A DNA stretch of 42,907 nucleotides, taken from Prochloraceae cyanobacterium (GTDB taxonomy: Bacteria > Cyanobacteriota > Cyanobacteriia > Cyanobacteriales > JASJDA01). Under the pieces are notes generated by a model. The model was given only the letters and a program-made list of their open reading frames with translations. It made no database searches and was not told where the DNA came from. Shown piece by piece: positions 36,153-42,907 of the stretch (position 1 is its first letter; each line of letters begins with the position of its first letter). Where the stretch lies: NCBI GenBank assembly GCA_030065265.1, contig JASJCW010000018.1:1-42907 (forward strand). Direction: 5' to 3'. The translations under genes and the position numbers were made by a program.

Positions 36153-36623
36153 TTTTATTTTATTATTTTGCTGAATTTAAAGTGAATTTTAATTAAAGTA
36201 AAATGCTAAATATATTATTCACAAAATTATAACCTTTCACTCTAAACTTAGACTGTGAGATCTTAGTTTAAGTATTATGACTGAAACTCCGAGCAAATTA
36301 GAAAATCGAATAAAATACAATAGTTTTATCATTTGAAAGCAGCAGAGGTTGACAGCTAAGACAGTAAAGATAGGAATATAACTTTAAAATAAATTTAAAC
36401 TATCTTCAATAACGAACTCTTAATCTAAAATAGGCTAAGTTTGGTTTAACAACAACGGGTCAATTTTGGTTTAACAACTTTAAGCAGTCAATTATTCACT
36501 AAAATTTTTCTAAGTATTGAAGTCGAGCAAAAATTCTCGATGAGCTGGATATTTTTGAAAAACTTCGCTGTAAATAGCAATCTTTCGATATTTTAGCATT
36601 GAAGTAAATTACCTCACTCGAGC
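36153..36623. other. Spacer upstream of the S9 peptidase gene
   Basis: AT-rich spacer between divergent genes with a 14-base direct repeat (36440-36478, described separately). No significant open frame beyond a 19-codon one near 36277. Confidence 0.45.
36440..36478 (+). repeat. Direct repeat TTTGGTTTAACAAC, period 25
   Basis: Identical 14-base copies at 36440-36453 and 36465-36478, about 150-185 bases before the S9 peptidase start. The spacing is 2.4 helical turns. Could be an operator pair. Confidence 0.7.
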
Positions 36624-38549
36624 ATGAACGAACCTCAAACAGCAGCATTTGGTTCTTGGAAATCCCCAATAACTTCGGATTTAATCGTTTCTAAAACTAT
36701 TAAACTCAAAGAAATAAATTTAGACGATCGCGATAATGTATATTGGCTTGAAGGACGGCCGAATCAAGGGGGCAGAAATGTCATAGTAAAATTAAATCAG
36801 GCTCAAGATGCGATCGATCTGAGTCCGTCTCCTTATAACGTTCGCAGTCGAGTTCACGAGTACGGTGGAGGGGCTTATACTGCGATCGAAGATACGGTAT
36901 ATTTTACTAATTTTAGCGACAGACGTATTTACAAACAAGTTGGAGGGAGCGACCCCCAACCAATTACTCCAGAAGGTGAAAAAAGGTATGCAGATTTAAC
37001 AATCGATCGCCGCGCAAATAGTTTAATCTGCATTTGCGAAGACCATTGCGATCGAGAAAGAGAACCAGAAAATAGCATCGTCAGTATCGATTTAAAATCT
37101 CAAACAATAACAGTTTTAGCATCGGGAGAAGATTTTTATAGCAGCCCCCGTCTCAGTCCCGACGGAAATCGACTAGCATATATAAGTTGGAATCATCCTA
37201 ATATGCCTTGGGACAGCAGTAAACTGTGGTTAAAAGACTTAGAAACAGATGATACTCAATGCATTGCTGGAGATAGTGAAGTAGAATCTATTTGCGAACC
37301 AAAATGGTCGCCAGAAGGTTTATTATATTTTTCAAGCGATCGCAGCGATTGGTGGAATATCTATCGAGTAACTCGGGATAAAGTAGAAATAGTATGCCAA
37401 TTGGCTGCAGAATTTGCCTATCCTCATTGGATCTTCGGACTGTCTAATTACGATTTTGCTGAAGATGGCACAATAGTTTGCAGTTACACTCAAAACGGAC
37501 GGTGGTACTTAGGTAAACTAGATCCCGAAACCAAAGATTTAGAAACTTTTGACCTGCCCTATACCGATATAGAATCGGTTAAGGTACGGAAAAATAAAGC
37601 ATTTTTTATCGGCTCGAGTCCGACTCAACCCAGCGCGATCGTACAGTTAGATTTAACCACAAAAACCACTAAAATACTCAAAAAATCCAGCGCAATAGCA
37701 ATCGATCCGGGATATTTATCGACACCAGTCGCGATCGCATTTCCCACTGAAAACGGACTTACAGCTTATGCTTGGTATTATCCGCCTAACAATAAAGACT
37801 ACATTACACCAGCAGAAGAATTGCCGCCATTATTAGTAAAATCTCACGGCGGGCCGACTGCGACGGCATCTACTAGCTTTAATTTAAGAATTCAATATTG
37901 GACATCTCGCGGTTTCGGATATTTAGATGTAAACTATGGCGGTAGTATTGGTTACGGGCGAAAATACCGTCAAAGACTCGATCGCAATTGGGGCATAGTA
38001 GACGTAGATGATTGCGTGAATGCAGCTAAGTATCTAGTCAAACAAAACAAAGCCGATCGCGATCGCTTGGCTATTTCTGGAGGAAGTGCTGGAGGTTATA
38101 CTACTATGGCCGCACTGACATTTAAAGATACTTTTAAAGCCGGTGCGAGTTATTACGGTGTTAGCGATCTCGAAATATTAGCTAGAGATACCCATAAATT
38201 TGAATCTCGTTATTTAGATGGCTTAGTAGGTAAATATCCCGAAGAAAAACAAATTTATCTAGATCGCTCTCCAATTCATTTTACAGATCGCCTTGCCGTT
38301 CCGATAATCTTTTTCCAGGGTTTAGAAGATCGAGTCGTCCCCCCCAACCAAGCAGAAATGATGGTTGAAGCGATCCAAAATAAAAAAATCCCCGTAGCTT
38401 ATATTACCTTTGCTGATGAAGGACATGGTTTCCGTCGCGCTGAAAATATTAAAACCGCATTAGATGGAGAATTTTATTTCTATTCTCGCATCTTTAACTT
38501 CCAACCCGCCGAAGATCTGCCCACCGTTAATATTCTTAATTTAGATTAG
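36624..38549 (+). CDS. S9 family (prolyl oligopeptidase-type) peptidase
   Basis: A 641-residue serine peptidase with an N-terminal beta-propeller (about 40-370, with repeated SPDG/SPEG blades such as RLSPDGNRLAYISW and KWSPEGLLYFSSDRSDWWNIY) and a C-terminal alpha/beta hydrolase domain. Triad: Ser488 in SGGSAGGYTTM, Asp569 in GLEDRVVP and His601 in DEGHGFRR. The motif VKSHGGPTATA before the nucleophile is typical of acylaminoacyl-peptidase or dipeptidyl-peptidase-like S9C enzymes. There is no signal peptide, so it is cytoplasmic. Substrate not deducible beyond oligopeptides. Confidence 0.92.
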   Translation: MNEPQTAAFGSWKSPITSDLIVSKTIKLKEINLDDRDNVYWLEGRPNQGGRNVIVKLNQAQDAIDLSPSPYNVRSRVHEYGGGAYTAIEDTVYFTNFSDRRIYKQVGGSDPQPITPEGEKRYADLTIDRRANSLICICEDHCDREREPENSIVSIDLKSQTITVLASGEDFYSSPRLSPDGNRLAYISWNHPNMPWDSSKLWLKDLETDDTQCIAGDSEVESICEPKWSPEGLLYFSSDRSDWWNIYRVTRDKVEIVCQLAAEFAYPHWIFGLSNYDFAEDGTIVCSYTQNGRWYLGKLDPETKDLETFDLPYTDIESVKVRKNKAFFIGSSPTQPSAIVQLDLTTKTTKILKKSSAIAIDPGYLSTPVAIAFPTENGLTAYAWYYPPNNKDYITPAEELPPLLVKSHGGPTATASTSFNLRIQYWTSRGFGYLDVNYGGSIGYGRKYRQRLDRNWGIVDVDDCVNAAKYLVKQNKADRDRLAISGGSAGGYTTMAALTFKDTFKAGASYYGVSDLEILARDTHKFESRYLDGLVGKYPEEKQIYLDRSPIHFTDRLAVPIIFFQGLEDRVVPPNQAEMMVEAIQNKKIPVAYITFADEGHGFRRAENIKTALDGEFYFYSRIFNFQPAEDLPTVNILNLD

Positions 38550-38655
38550 AGTGTTGGATCGGGGGTCGGGGAGTGGGTAGTGGTTAGTGGGGTTTTATGT
38601 TTAGCATTGCTTAATTAATTTCAAGCTTAGTAGCACAATTATTATATTTGAACCC

Positions 38656-38715
38656 CTGACCTCCTACCCAGACCTCTGACCTCCTACCTAGACCTCTGAC
38701 CTCCTACCCAGACCT
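38656..38715 (+). repeat. Three tandem 20-base repeats immediately upstream of dnaB
   Basis: The unit CTGACCTCCTACCCAGACCT occurs three times (38656-38675, 38676-38695 with C to T at one site, 38696-38715), ending eight bases before the dnaB ATG. A related inverted 16-base fragment (GGTCTAGGTAGGAGGT) lies at 42745-42760. Its position replaces any normal ribosome binding site. Confidence 0.9.
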
Positions 38716-38723
38716 CTTTTTCA

Positions 38724-40856
38724 ATGACAGATAATAACTACCTTCCTCCCCAAAATATAGACGCAGAAGAATCGATTTTAGGAGGGATTTTACTCGATCC
38801 TGACGCATTGGGTAGAATTCTCGATTTAATCGTCCCAGAAGCATTTTACGTCCAAGCCCACCGCGATATCTATCAAGGGGCGATCGAACTTAACAAAAAA
38901 GGACAACCCACCGACTTGATGACCGTAACCACTTGGTTAGCCGATCGTAACCTGCTAGAAAAAATCGGTGGAACGGCCACTTTAGTCAGGTTAGCAAGTC
39001 GCACAGTATCGGCCGTCAACATCGATCGCTATGCTGAGTTGGTGATGGATAAATATCAGCGTCGCCAATTAATTTCGGCCGGACATGAAATAATCGAGTT
39101 AGGTCACGATACTGCTTCTGAATTAGAAACTGTTTTAGATCGATCGGAACAAAAGATCTTTGGACTGACTCAAAATCGCCCTCAACAAGGTTTAGTTGCC
39201 CTCAACAAGACTTTAAACCAAACTTTAAGTAACATTGAAAAACTGCATCAAAATGCCGAACTTCCGGGAATAGACTGCGACTTTTACGATCTCGATGCGA
39301 TGACTGGAGGTTTTGGGCGATCGGACTTGGTTATTGTAGCCGGTAGACCTTCAATGGGTAAATGTTTGGCGGCTAATTCAGAAATAGTTTTAGCTGACGG
39401 TTCGATCGCCACGATCGAGGAAATTTATCGACGACAAGAGGCTATTTTATTAACGCTGCAAAAGGATTTTCAATTTAGTTTTACTCGAGCTTCGGCTTTT
39501 ATTGATGACGGAATTAAGCCAGTATTTCGAGTTACTACTGCTTTAGGAAAAGCGATTGAAACAACTATTACCCACCCATTTTTAACTCAAAAAGGATGGC
39601 GATCGCTCGGGGAACTTCAACCAGGATTTAAAATTGCTATCCCGGCACAAATTAATATTTTTGGCACGGAAAATATTGCCGAATCGGAACTGGAGTTATT
39701 AGTCGATCGCTTAACATCTAGTAGTAAGAAAAGCGAAGCAAAATCGATACCGAGTTTTGTTTTTAAGTTATCAAAAGATTTAATCGCTTATTTTTTAAAT
39801 AGCTTTTTTGAAAATATTAATCCGGTTAAAGCAACGGCAGAAAATTTAGAATATACTCTATTTAGTTATGGTTTGGCGGGACAATTACAACATCTTTTAC
39901 TGCGATTTGGAATTATTTCGACTTTGGCAAAAATAGCGATCGATTCCGAGAATGAATTTTATCGTTTGAAAATAAATAACGAACAATTTTTAGAAACAAT
40001 TCAGAAACAAAAGCAAAAATCTTCTTTAGCAGTATTAAATAAAAAACAAATATATTGGGATGAAATAATTGCGATCGAATCAGTCGGTAAAAAACAAGTT
40101 TACGACCTGACTATTCCGAAAACTCATAATTTTGTTGCTAATGATATTTGCGTCCACAATACCAGTTTTGCTTTAAATGTCGCATCTAATATCGCCCAAA
40201 AACATCGCTTACCGGTAGCAGTATTTAGCTTGGAAATGTCTAAAGAACAATTAGCTCAAAGAATGCTATCTAGCGAGTCAAGAATAGAAAGCAACCGACT
40301 GCGATCGGGAAGGTTAAGTCAAAACGAATTTGAACCTTTAACTGTAGCAATGGCAAATTTAAGTCAGTTACCAATTTTTATCGACGATACTGCTAATTTA
40401 ACAGTCATGCAAATGCGGGCACAATTGCGCCGACTTAAAGCAGAAGCAAAAAATGAATTAGGATTAGTTTTGCTCGATTATTTACAATTAATGGAAGGAA
40501 GTGGCAGCGAAAATAGAGTTCAAGAATTATCCCGAATCACTCGATCGCTTAAAGGTTTAGCTAGGGAATTAAACGTTCCCGTGATTGCACTTTCTCAACT
40601 GAGTCGCGGAGTCGAACAAAGAACTAATAAACGACCGATGCTTTCAGATTTACGAGAAAGCGGCGCGATCGAACAAGATGCCGATTTAGTCTTAATGTTA
40701 TATCGAGATGAATATTATCAACCCGATAGCGTCGATCGCGGGGTGGCTGAAATTATTATCGCCAAGCATAGAAACGGGCCGACGGGAACGGTAAAAATGT
40801 TATTTCAAGCTGAATTAACTAAGTTTCTAAACTTGCAAAGAGGACATGATTATTGA
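38724..40856 (+). CDS. dnaB: Replicative DNA helicase DnaB, intein-containing precursor
   Basis: A 710-residue precursor; removing a 266-residue intein leaves a 444-residue DnaB of normal length. The N-extein (1-213) holds the N-terminal DnaB domain and the first part of the RecA-like ATPase up to GRPSMGK. The C-extein (480-710) continues TSFALNVASNIAQ and contains the Walker B region LGLVLLDYLQLM, LSQLSRGVEQR and DLRESGAIEQDADLVLMLYR, where the last region (the site of other cyanobacterial DnaB inteins) is uninterrupted. Splicing is needed to rebuild the P-loop GRPSMGK-T and so helicase activity. No clear Shine-Dalgarno sequence precedes ATG 38724. Confidence 0.97.
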   Translation: MTDNNYLPPQNIDAEESILGGILLDPDALGRILDLIVPEAFYVQAHRDIYQGAIELNKKGQPTDLMTVTTWLADRNLLEKIGGTATLVRLASRTVSAVNIDRYAELVMDKYQRRQLISAGHEIIELGHDTASELETVLDRSEQKIFGLTQNRPQQGLVALNKTLNQTLSNIEKLHQNAELPGIDCDFYDLDAMTGGFGRSDLVIVAGRPSMGKCLAANSEIVLADGSIATIEEIYRRQEAILLTLQKDFQFSFTRASAFIDDGIKPVFRVTTALGKAIETTITHPFLTQKGWRSLGELQPGFKIAIPAQINIFGTENIAESELELLVDRLTSSSKKSEAKSIPSFVFKLSKDLIAYFLNSFFENINPVKATAENLEYTLFSYGLAGQLQHLLLRFGIISTLAKIAIDSENEFYRLKINNEQFLETIQKQKQKSSLAVLNKKQIYWDEIIAIESVGKKQVYDLTIPKTHNFVANDICVHNTSFALNVASNIAQKHRLPVAVFSLEMSKEQLAQRMLSSESRIESNRLRSGRLSQNEFEPLTVAMANLSQLPIFIDDTANLTVMQMRAQLRRLKAEAKNELGLVLLDYLQLMEGSGSENRVQELSRITRSLKGLARELNVPVIALSQLSRGVEQRTNKRPMLSDLRESGAIEQDADLVLMLYRDEYYQPDSVDRGVAEIIIAKHRNGPTGTVKMLFQAELTKFLNLQRGHDY
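39363..40160 (+). mobile_element. DnaB intein with degenerate homing endonuclease
   Basis: A 266-residue intein (precursor residues 214-479). Splicing residues are intact: Cys1 (CLAANSEIVLADGS), block B TITH at 68-71, block F VYDLTIPKTHNFVA, terminal His265-Asn266 (ICVHN) and Thr at +1. Between about 105 and 215 is a remnant resembling the second half of a LAGLIDADG endonuclease (IPSFVFKLSKDLIAYFLNSFF, then LAGQLQHLLLRFGIISTLA). The acidic catalytic residue normally after FLxxLFxTDG is replaced (SFFENIN), and the first LAGLIDADG half is missing. The endonuclease is therefore inactive while splicing should be kept. The insertion site is the P-loop lysine. Confidence 0.95.
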
Positions 40857-40864
40857 TTTAAATT

Positions 40865-42163
40865 TTATGGCTTGAATTCGATAACTAATGGATGGTCGGG
40901 TATTTCAAGATTCAATTGTTTTGGATTGTTATATCTAGCGATCGGATTGAGAGAATTAACAGGTTGATAAATATTTACTCGGGAGATCGCAGTATTTAAT
41001 CTTAACTTAATCGATTGAGACGGTACTTGTAAATCTATTTCATCGCCAACTTTATAACTGAGAACTTCTTGCCACAAAATCAAATAAAATCTACCGTCAT
41101 TTTTTTGCAACAGAGTATGATGTATTTCCGGTGTCGCATTAATAAGTTCGTAATCTAAAGCTTGCAGTTGGATTGGATTATTTGTTTCGGGTTCTTTTAA
41201 TAAAGTAATTAAGTTTTTCAGGGAGTTAAAAGCAGGTTTTGGCGAACCATCATTATTTAATAATCCATAATTTAAATTAGGGCGATCGCGATTTGGATTG
41301 GGCTTAAGATCGATTAATTCATAATTGTAAGTCCGCAAAATACCGCGATTAAAATACTCTAAAAATATTCTCGGTATATACTTAGCCTCAGCTTGTTGTG
41401 AAACTCCAGATATTTTCGATTTATTGACTGCATTGTGATAACCTGTTTCGGTAGCGATAATTTTTTTACCAGGACAAACTACGTTCGCGCTAGGAATCCA
41501 AGTATTATCCAATCCGTGACTGGGTTTGTAGCCGCTTCCTGGATAACTGTGGATCGCTGCGCGATCGCAATCAACTCGTCCTAGACTGGAAATATTTTTA
41601 GGTTTTGCTAATGTCGGACTTAATACTTCTAAATTGGCTGTAGCAGGATCTGCTTTAATCGCTGAATAAAGATCTTGTTGATATTTGCGAGTACCTTCGG
41701 GAAAATATAGCCCTTGATATTCAAAATTAGCGTGGATATCCGATTCATTAGGCCCTTCTACTGCTTCGATTGATTGGGGTACTTTCTTCGCGATTTCTAC
41801 CGCTTCGCTTGGAGTTTCTCTAAGAGGGTTCATCACTAAAGTTGATTTAATACCAATTGCAGCCAAGTCATTAAATTTTTGCTGAGTTTCGCTATCTTTT
41901 AAACCCACATTGCTGCGAAGGTGATGAATTCCTAATTCTTTGAGTTTGGGGACAATTGTTTGATTGTATTTTTGATAGTAAACCGTATCTCGATAATTTA
42001 AATGAACGACTAATCCAATTGAATCGACAAAGGAACTAGCACTACGAGATATTTCTAATTGGGTGGTTGAAGCACTAACTAAGTTGGTACAACAAGCTAA
42101 AATTGCACTGCAAAAAGCTAGCGCAAAATAATATTTGTATTTATGATTTTTATACTTTTTCAT
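40865..42163 (-). CDS. Secreted clan GH-A-like glycosidase
   Basis: A 432-residue exported protein with a signal peptide (YYFALAFCSAILACCTNLVSA; Cys24-Cys25 could also act as lipobox residues, weakly). A TIM-barrel glycoside hydrolase fold is suggested by GLVVHLNYRDTVYYQKY, LKELGIHHLRSNVG, VEGPNESDIHANFEYQG and IATETGYHNAV. The two carboxylates Glu140 (after Asn, acid/base) and Glu239 (nucleophile) fit the clan GH-A layout. The C-terminal 110 residues look like a beta-sandwich domain (FYLILWQEVLSYKVGDEIDLQVP), as in GH39 or GH30-like enzymes. Substrate unknown; a role in exopolysaccharide turnover is possible. Convergent with dnaB, eight bases apart. Confidence 0.7.
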   Translation of the reverse strand: MKKYKNHKYKYYFALAFCSAILACCTNLVSASTTQLEISRSASSFVDSIGLVVHLNYRDTVYYQKYNQTIVPKLKELGIHHLRSNVGLKDSETQQKFNDLAAIGIKSTLVMNPLRETPSEAVEIAKKVPQSIEAVEGPNESDIHANFEYQGLYFPEGTRKYQQDLYSAIKADPATANLEVLSPTLAKPKNISSLGRVDCDRAAIHSYPGSGYKPSHGLDNTWIPSANVVCPGKKIIATETGYHNAVNKSKISGVSQQAEAKYIPRIFLEYFNRGILRTYNYELIDLKPNPNRDRPNLNYGLLNNDGSPKPAFNSLKNLITLLKEPETNNPIQLQALDYELINATPEIHHTLLQKNDGRFYLILWQEVLSYKVGDEIDLQVPSQSIKLRLNTAISRVNIYQPVNSLNPIARYNNPKQLNLEIPDHPLVIEFKP

Positions 42164-42217
42164 AAGAATGTTTTGACTATTTTTTTTAGTTAGAAAATTG
42201 TTTTGAATTAGTTTTGT

Positions 42218-42442
42218 TTAAGTTCTTTGCATTGCCAATTCTTCCCAAAATGCCGCAGTGTCTTGTTGAGAAATTGAGCTGAAATTTTCAATTGATTGGA
42301 GGCGATATAGAAGAGATCCGCTTTGCGATGGATTTTTTTTCGATGGTTTTTGATGTTGAGAAATCTCTTGCCAAAATATTGATGCTGCTCTATCCCAGTT
42401 TTGGCTTACTTTTTCGCTGGCCAAATTGTTAAACTTTTTCAT
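42218..42442 (-). CDS. Small protein with two FW-containing repeats, unknown function
   Basis: A 74-residue soluble protein not recognised as a named family. It contains two similar segments: DRAASIFWQEISQHQ near 17-31 and QDTAAFWEELAMQR near 60-73, separated by a Ser/Lys/Pro/Gln-rich linker. The pattern x-A-x-FW-x-E-(I/L) suggests two short amphipathic helices. GAGA lies about eight bases before the ATG. It precedes the glycosidase on the same strand by 54 bases, so the two may be co-transcribed. Confidence 0.5.
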   Translation of the reverse strand: MKKFNNLASEKVSQNWDRAASIFWQEISQHQKPSKKNPSQSGSLLYRLQSIENFSSISQQDTAAFWEELAMQRT

Positions 42443-42744
42443 TTTAATATCTCTTTCAATAATATTTGCTATTTGCTAATTATTTCAATTTTTAACTGCT
42501 ACTATCCTGAGATCGTTCTTTTATATTCAAACCTTCATTAATTTAACTTTTTTTCAATTCTGTGACAGCAAAATTTTTATCAATTTATCTATTTTTTAAT
42601 TATTAATTTTTCTATTTATCTAAACTTTATTAACACTTTACAAAACAGGATAAATACTTACGTAATTAAAATTTGATTTTCCTCATCACCATATTTTAAT
42701 ACCGTTTCTATTTAAGATTGCTACAGTTGGGTCAGGGGTCAGTC

Positions 42745-42760
42745 GGTCTAGGTAGGAGGT
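42745..42760 (-). repeat. Inverted fragment of the dnaB-upstream repeat
   Basis: GGTCTAGGTAGGAGGT is the reverse complement of 16 bases of the tandem unit at 38676-38695. Confidence 0.75.
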
Positions 42761-42825
42761 TAAATAAGGTTTTAGCCGATCTTCGCTTTTAGCGTTATCT
42801 GTAGCATTATTTTGACCTTCTACCT

Positions 42826-42851
42826 GTTGCCTGCTTGCTCCGTCCTTATTG
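42826..42851 (-). repeat. Inverted copy of the GGACGGAGCAAGCA dispersed repeat
   Basis: On the reverse strand it reads AATAAGGACGGAGCAAGCAG then GCAACA; 20 consecutive bases (ATAAGGACGGAGCAAGCAGG) are shared with the copy starting at 32388. Confidence 0.8.
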
Positions 42852-42907
42852 CGGAGGAGACCGTCTTGGCAGACTTTCCCTTGCGTCTTGCGCCGACGCG
42901 GGCTTCT

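Larger units (their letters stand above)
42443..42907. other. Repeat-rich spacer at the window end
   Basis: AT-rich promoter-like region followed by repeats shared with earlier parts of the window. No open frame was recognised. The last bases (TTGCGCCGACGCGGGCTTCT) are GC-rich and may continue a repeat beyond the edge. Confidence 0.5.

Noticed and set aside
36277..36336. A 19-codon frame MTETPSKLENRIKYNSFII
   Set aside because: The start vaguely resembles a high-light-inducible protein N-terminus, but it ends before any chlorophyll-binding helix and has no good ribosome binding site.

Overview
The window is chromosomal DNA from a cyanobacterium. The evidence is the photosystem I gene pair psaF-psaJ, the response regulator rpaB, a cyanobacterial-type Fur regulator, many copies of the octamer GCGATCGC (HIP1, e.g. 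625-632) and AT-rich spacers. Base composition and gene content would fit a unicellular or baeocyte-forming lineage, but the sequence alone does not fix the genus. I see no transposase, CRISPR array, integrase or phage module. This is mostly core chromosome with scattered lineage-specific genes.

Layout, left: a cation/Ca2+ exchanger cut by the window edge; tRNA-Thr(CGT); a DUF3493 membrane protein convergent with recA; lipA divergent from a single-domain response regulator; a PsiE-family membrane protein; a small membrane protein; an AI-2E-family permease broken by a frameshift at a run of nine T; a DUF39 (COG1900) homocysteine-biosynthesis-type protein; sufE behind a leader that can fold into a multi-stem RNA; and a Fur regulator, convergent with sufE and preceded by Fur-box-like sites. 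Next come a small lipoprotein with Cys-Ala-Gly-Lys repeats, a cysteine-dioxygenase-like cupin followed by a histidine kinase, a CsgG-like protein, a small secreted protein and an LRR-cap fragment.

Middle: a large fused 5-oxoprolinase, a candidate 27-residue membrane peptide, a dienelactone hydrolase, a DMT-family permease, psaJ-psaF divergent from tsaD, an amino-acid permease, a lipoprotein of unknown function, a class C beta-lactamase-fold serine hydrolase, and rpaB divergent from truB.

Right: a signalling cluster (PAS/GAF histidine kinase, REC-GAF-GGDEF diguanylate cyclase, HAMP-PAS histidine kinase), an S9 prolyl-oligopeptidase-family peptidase, dnaB interrupted in its P-loop by a 266-residue intein with a decayed homing endonuclease, a secreted clan GH-A-like glycosidase and a 74-residue protein. 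Two short dispersed repeat types occur here, each with a partner copy in the last 200 bases.

Functional links: sufE, lipA, DUF39, the cupin and Fur share a sulfur, iron-sulfur and iron theme, though only some are adjacent. RpaB is a known regulator of photosystem I genes in other cyanobacteria, but no convincing two-half HLR1 site was seen upstream of psaF. The items most worth a second look are the sufE leader RNA, the CAGK-repeat lipoprotein beside fur, the P-loop intein in dnaB, and the T9 frameshift in the AI-2E permease.
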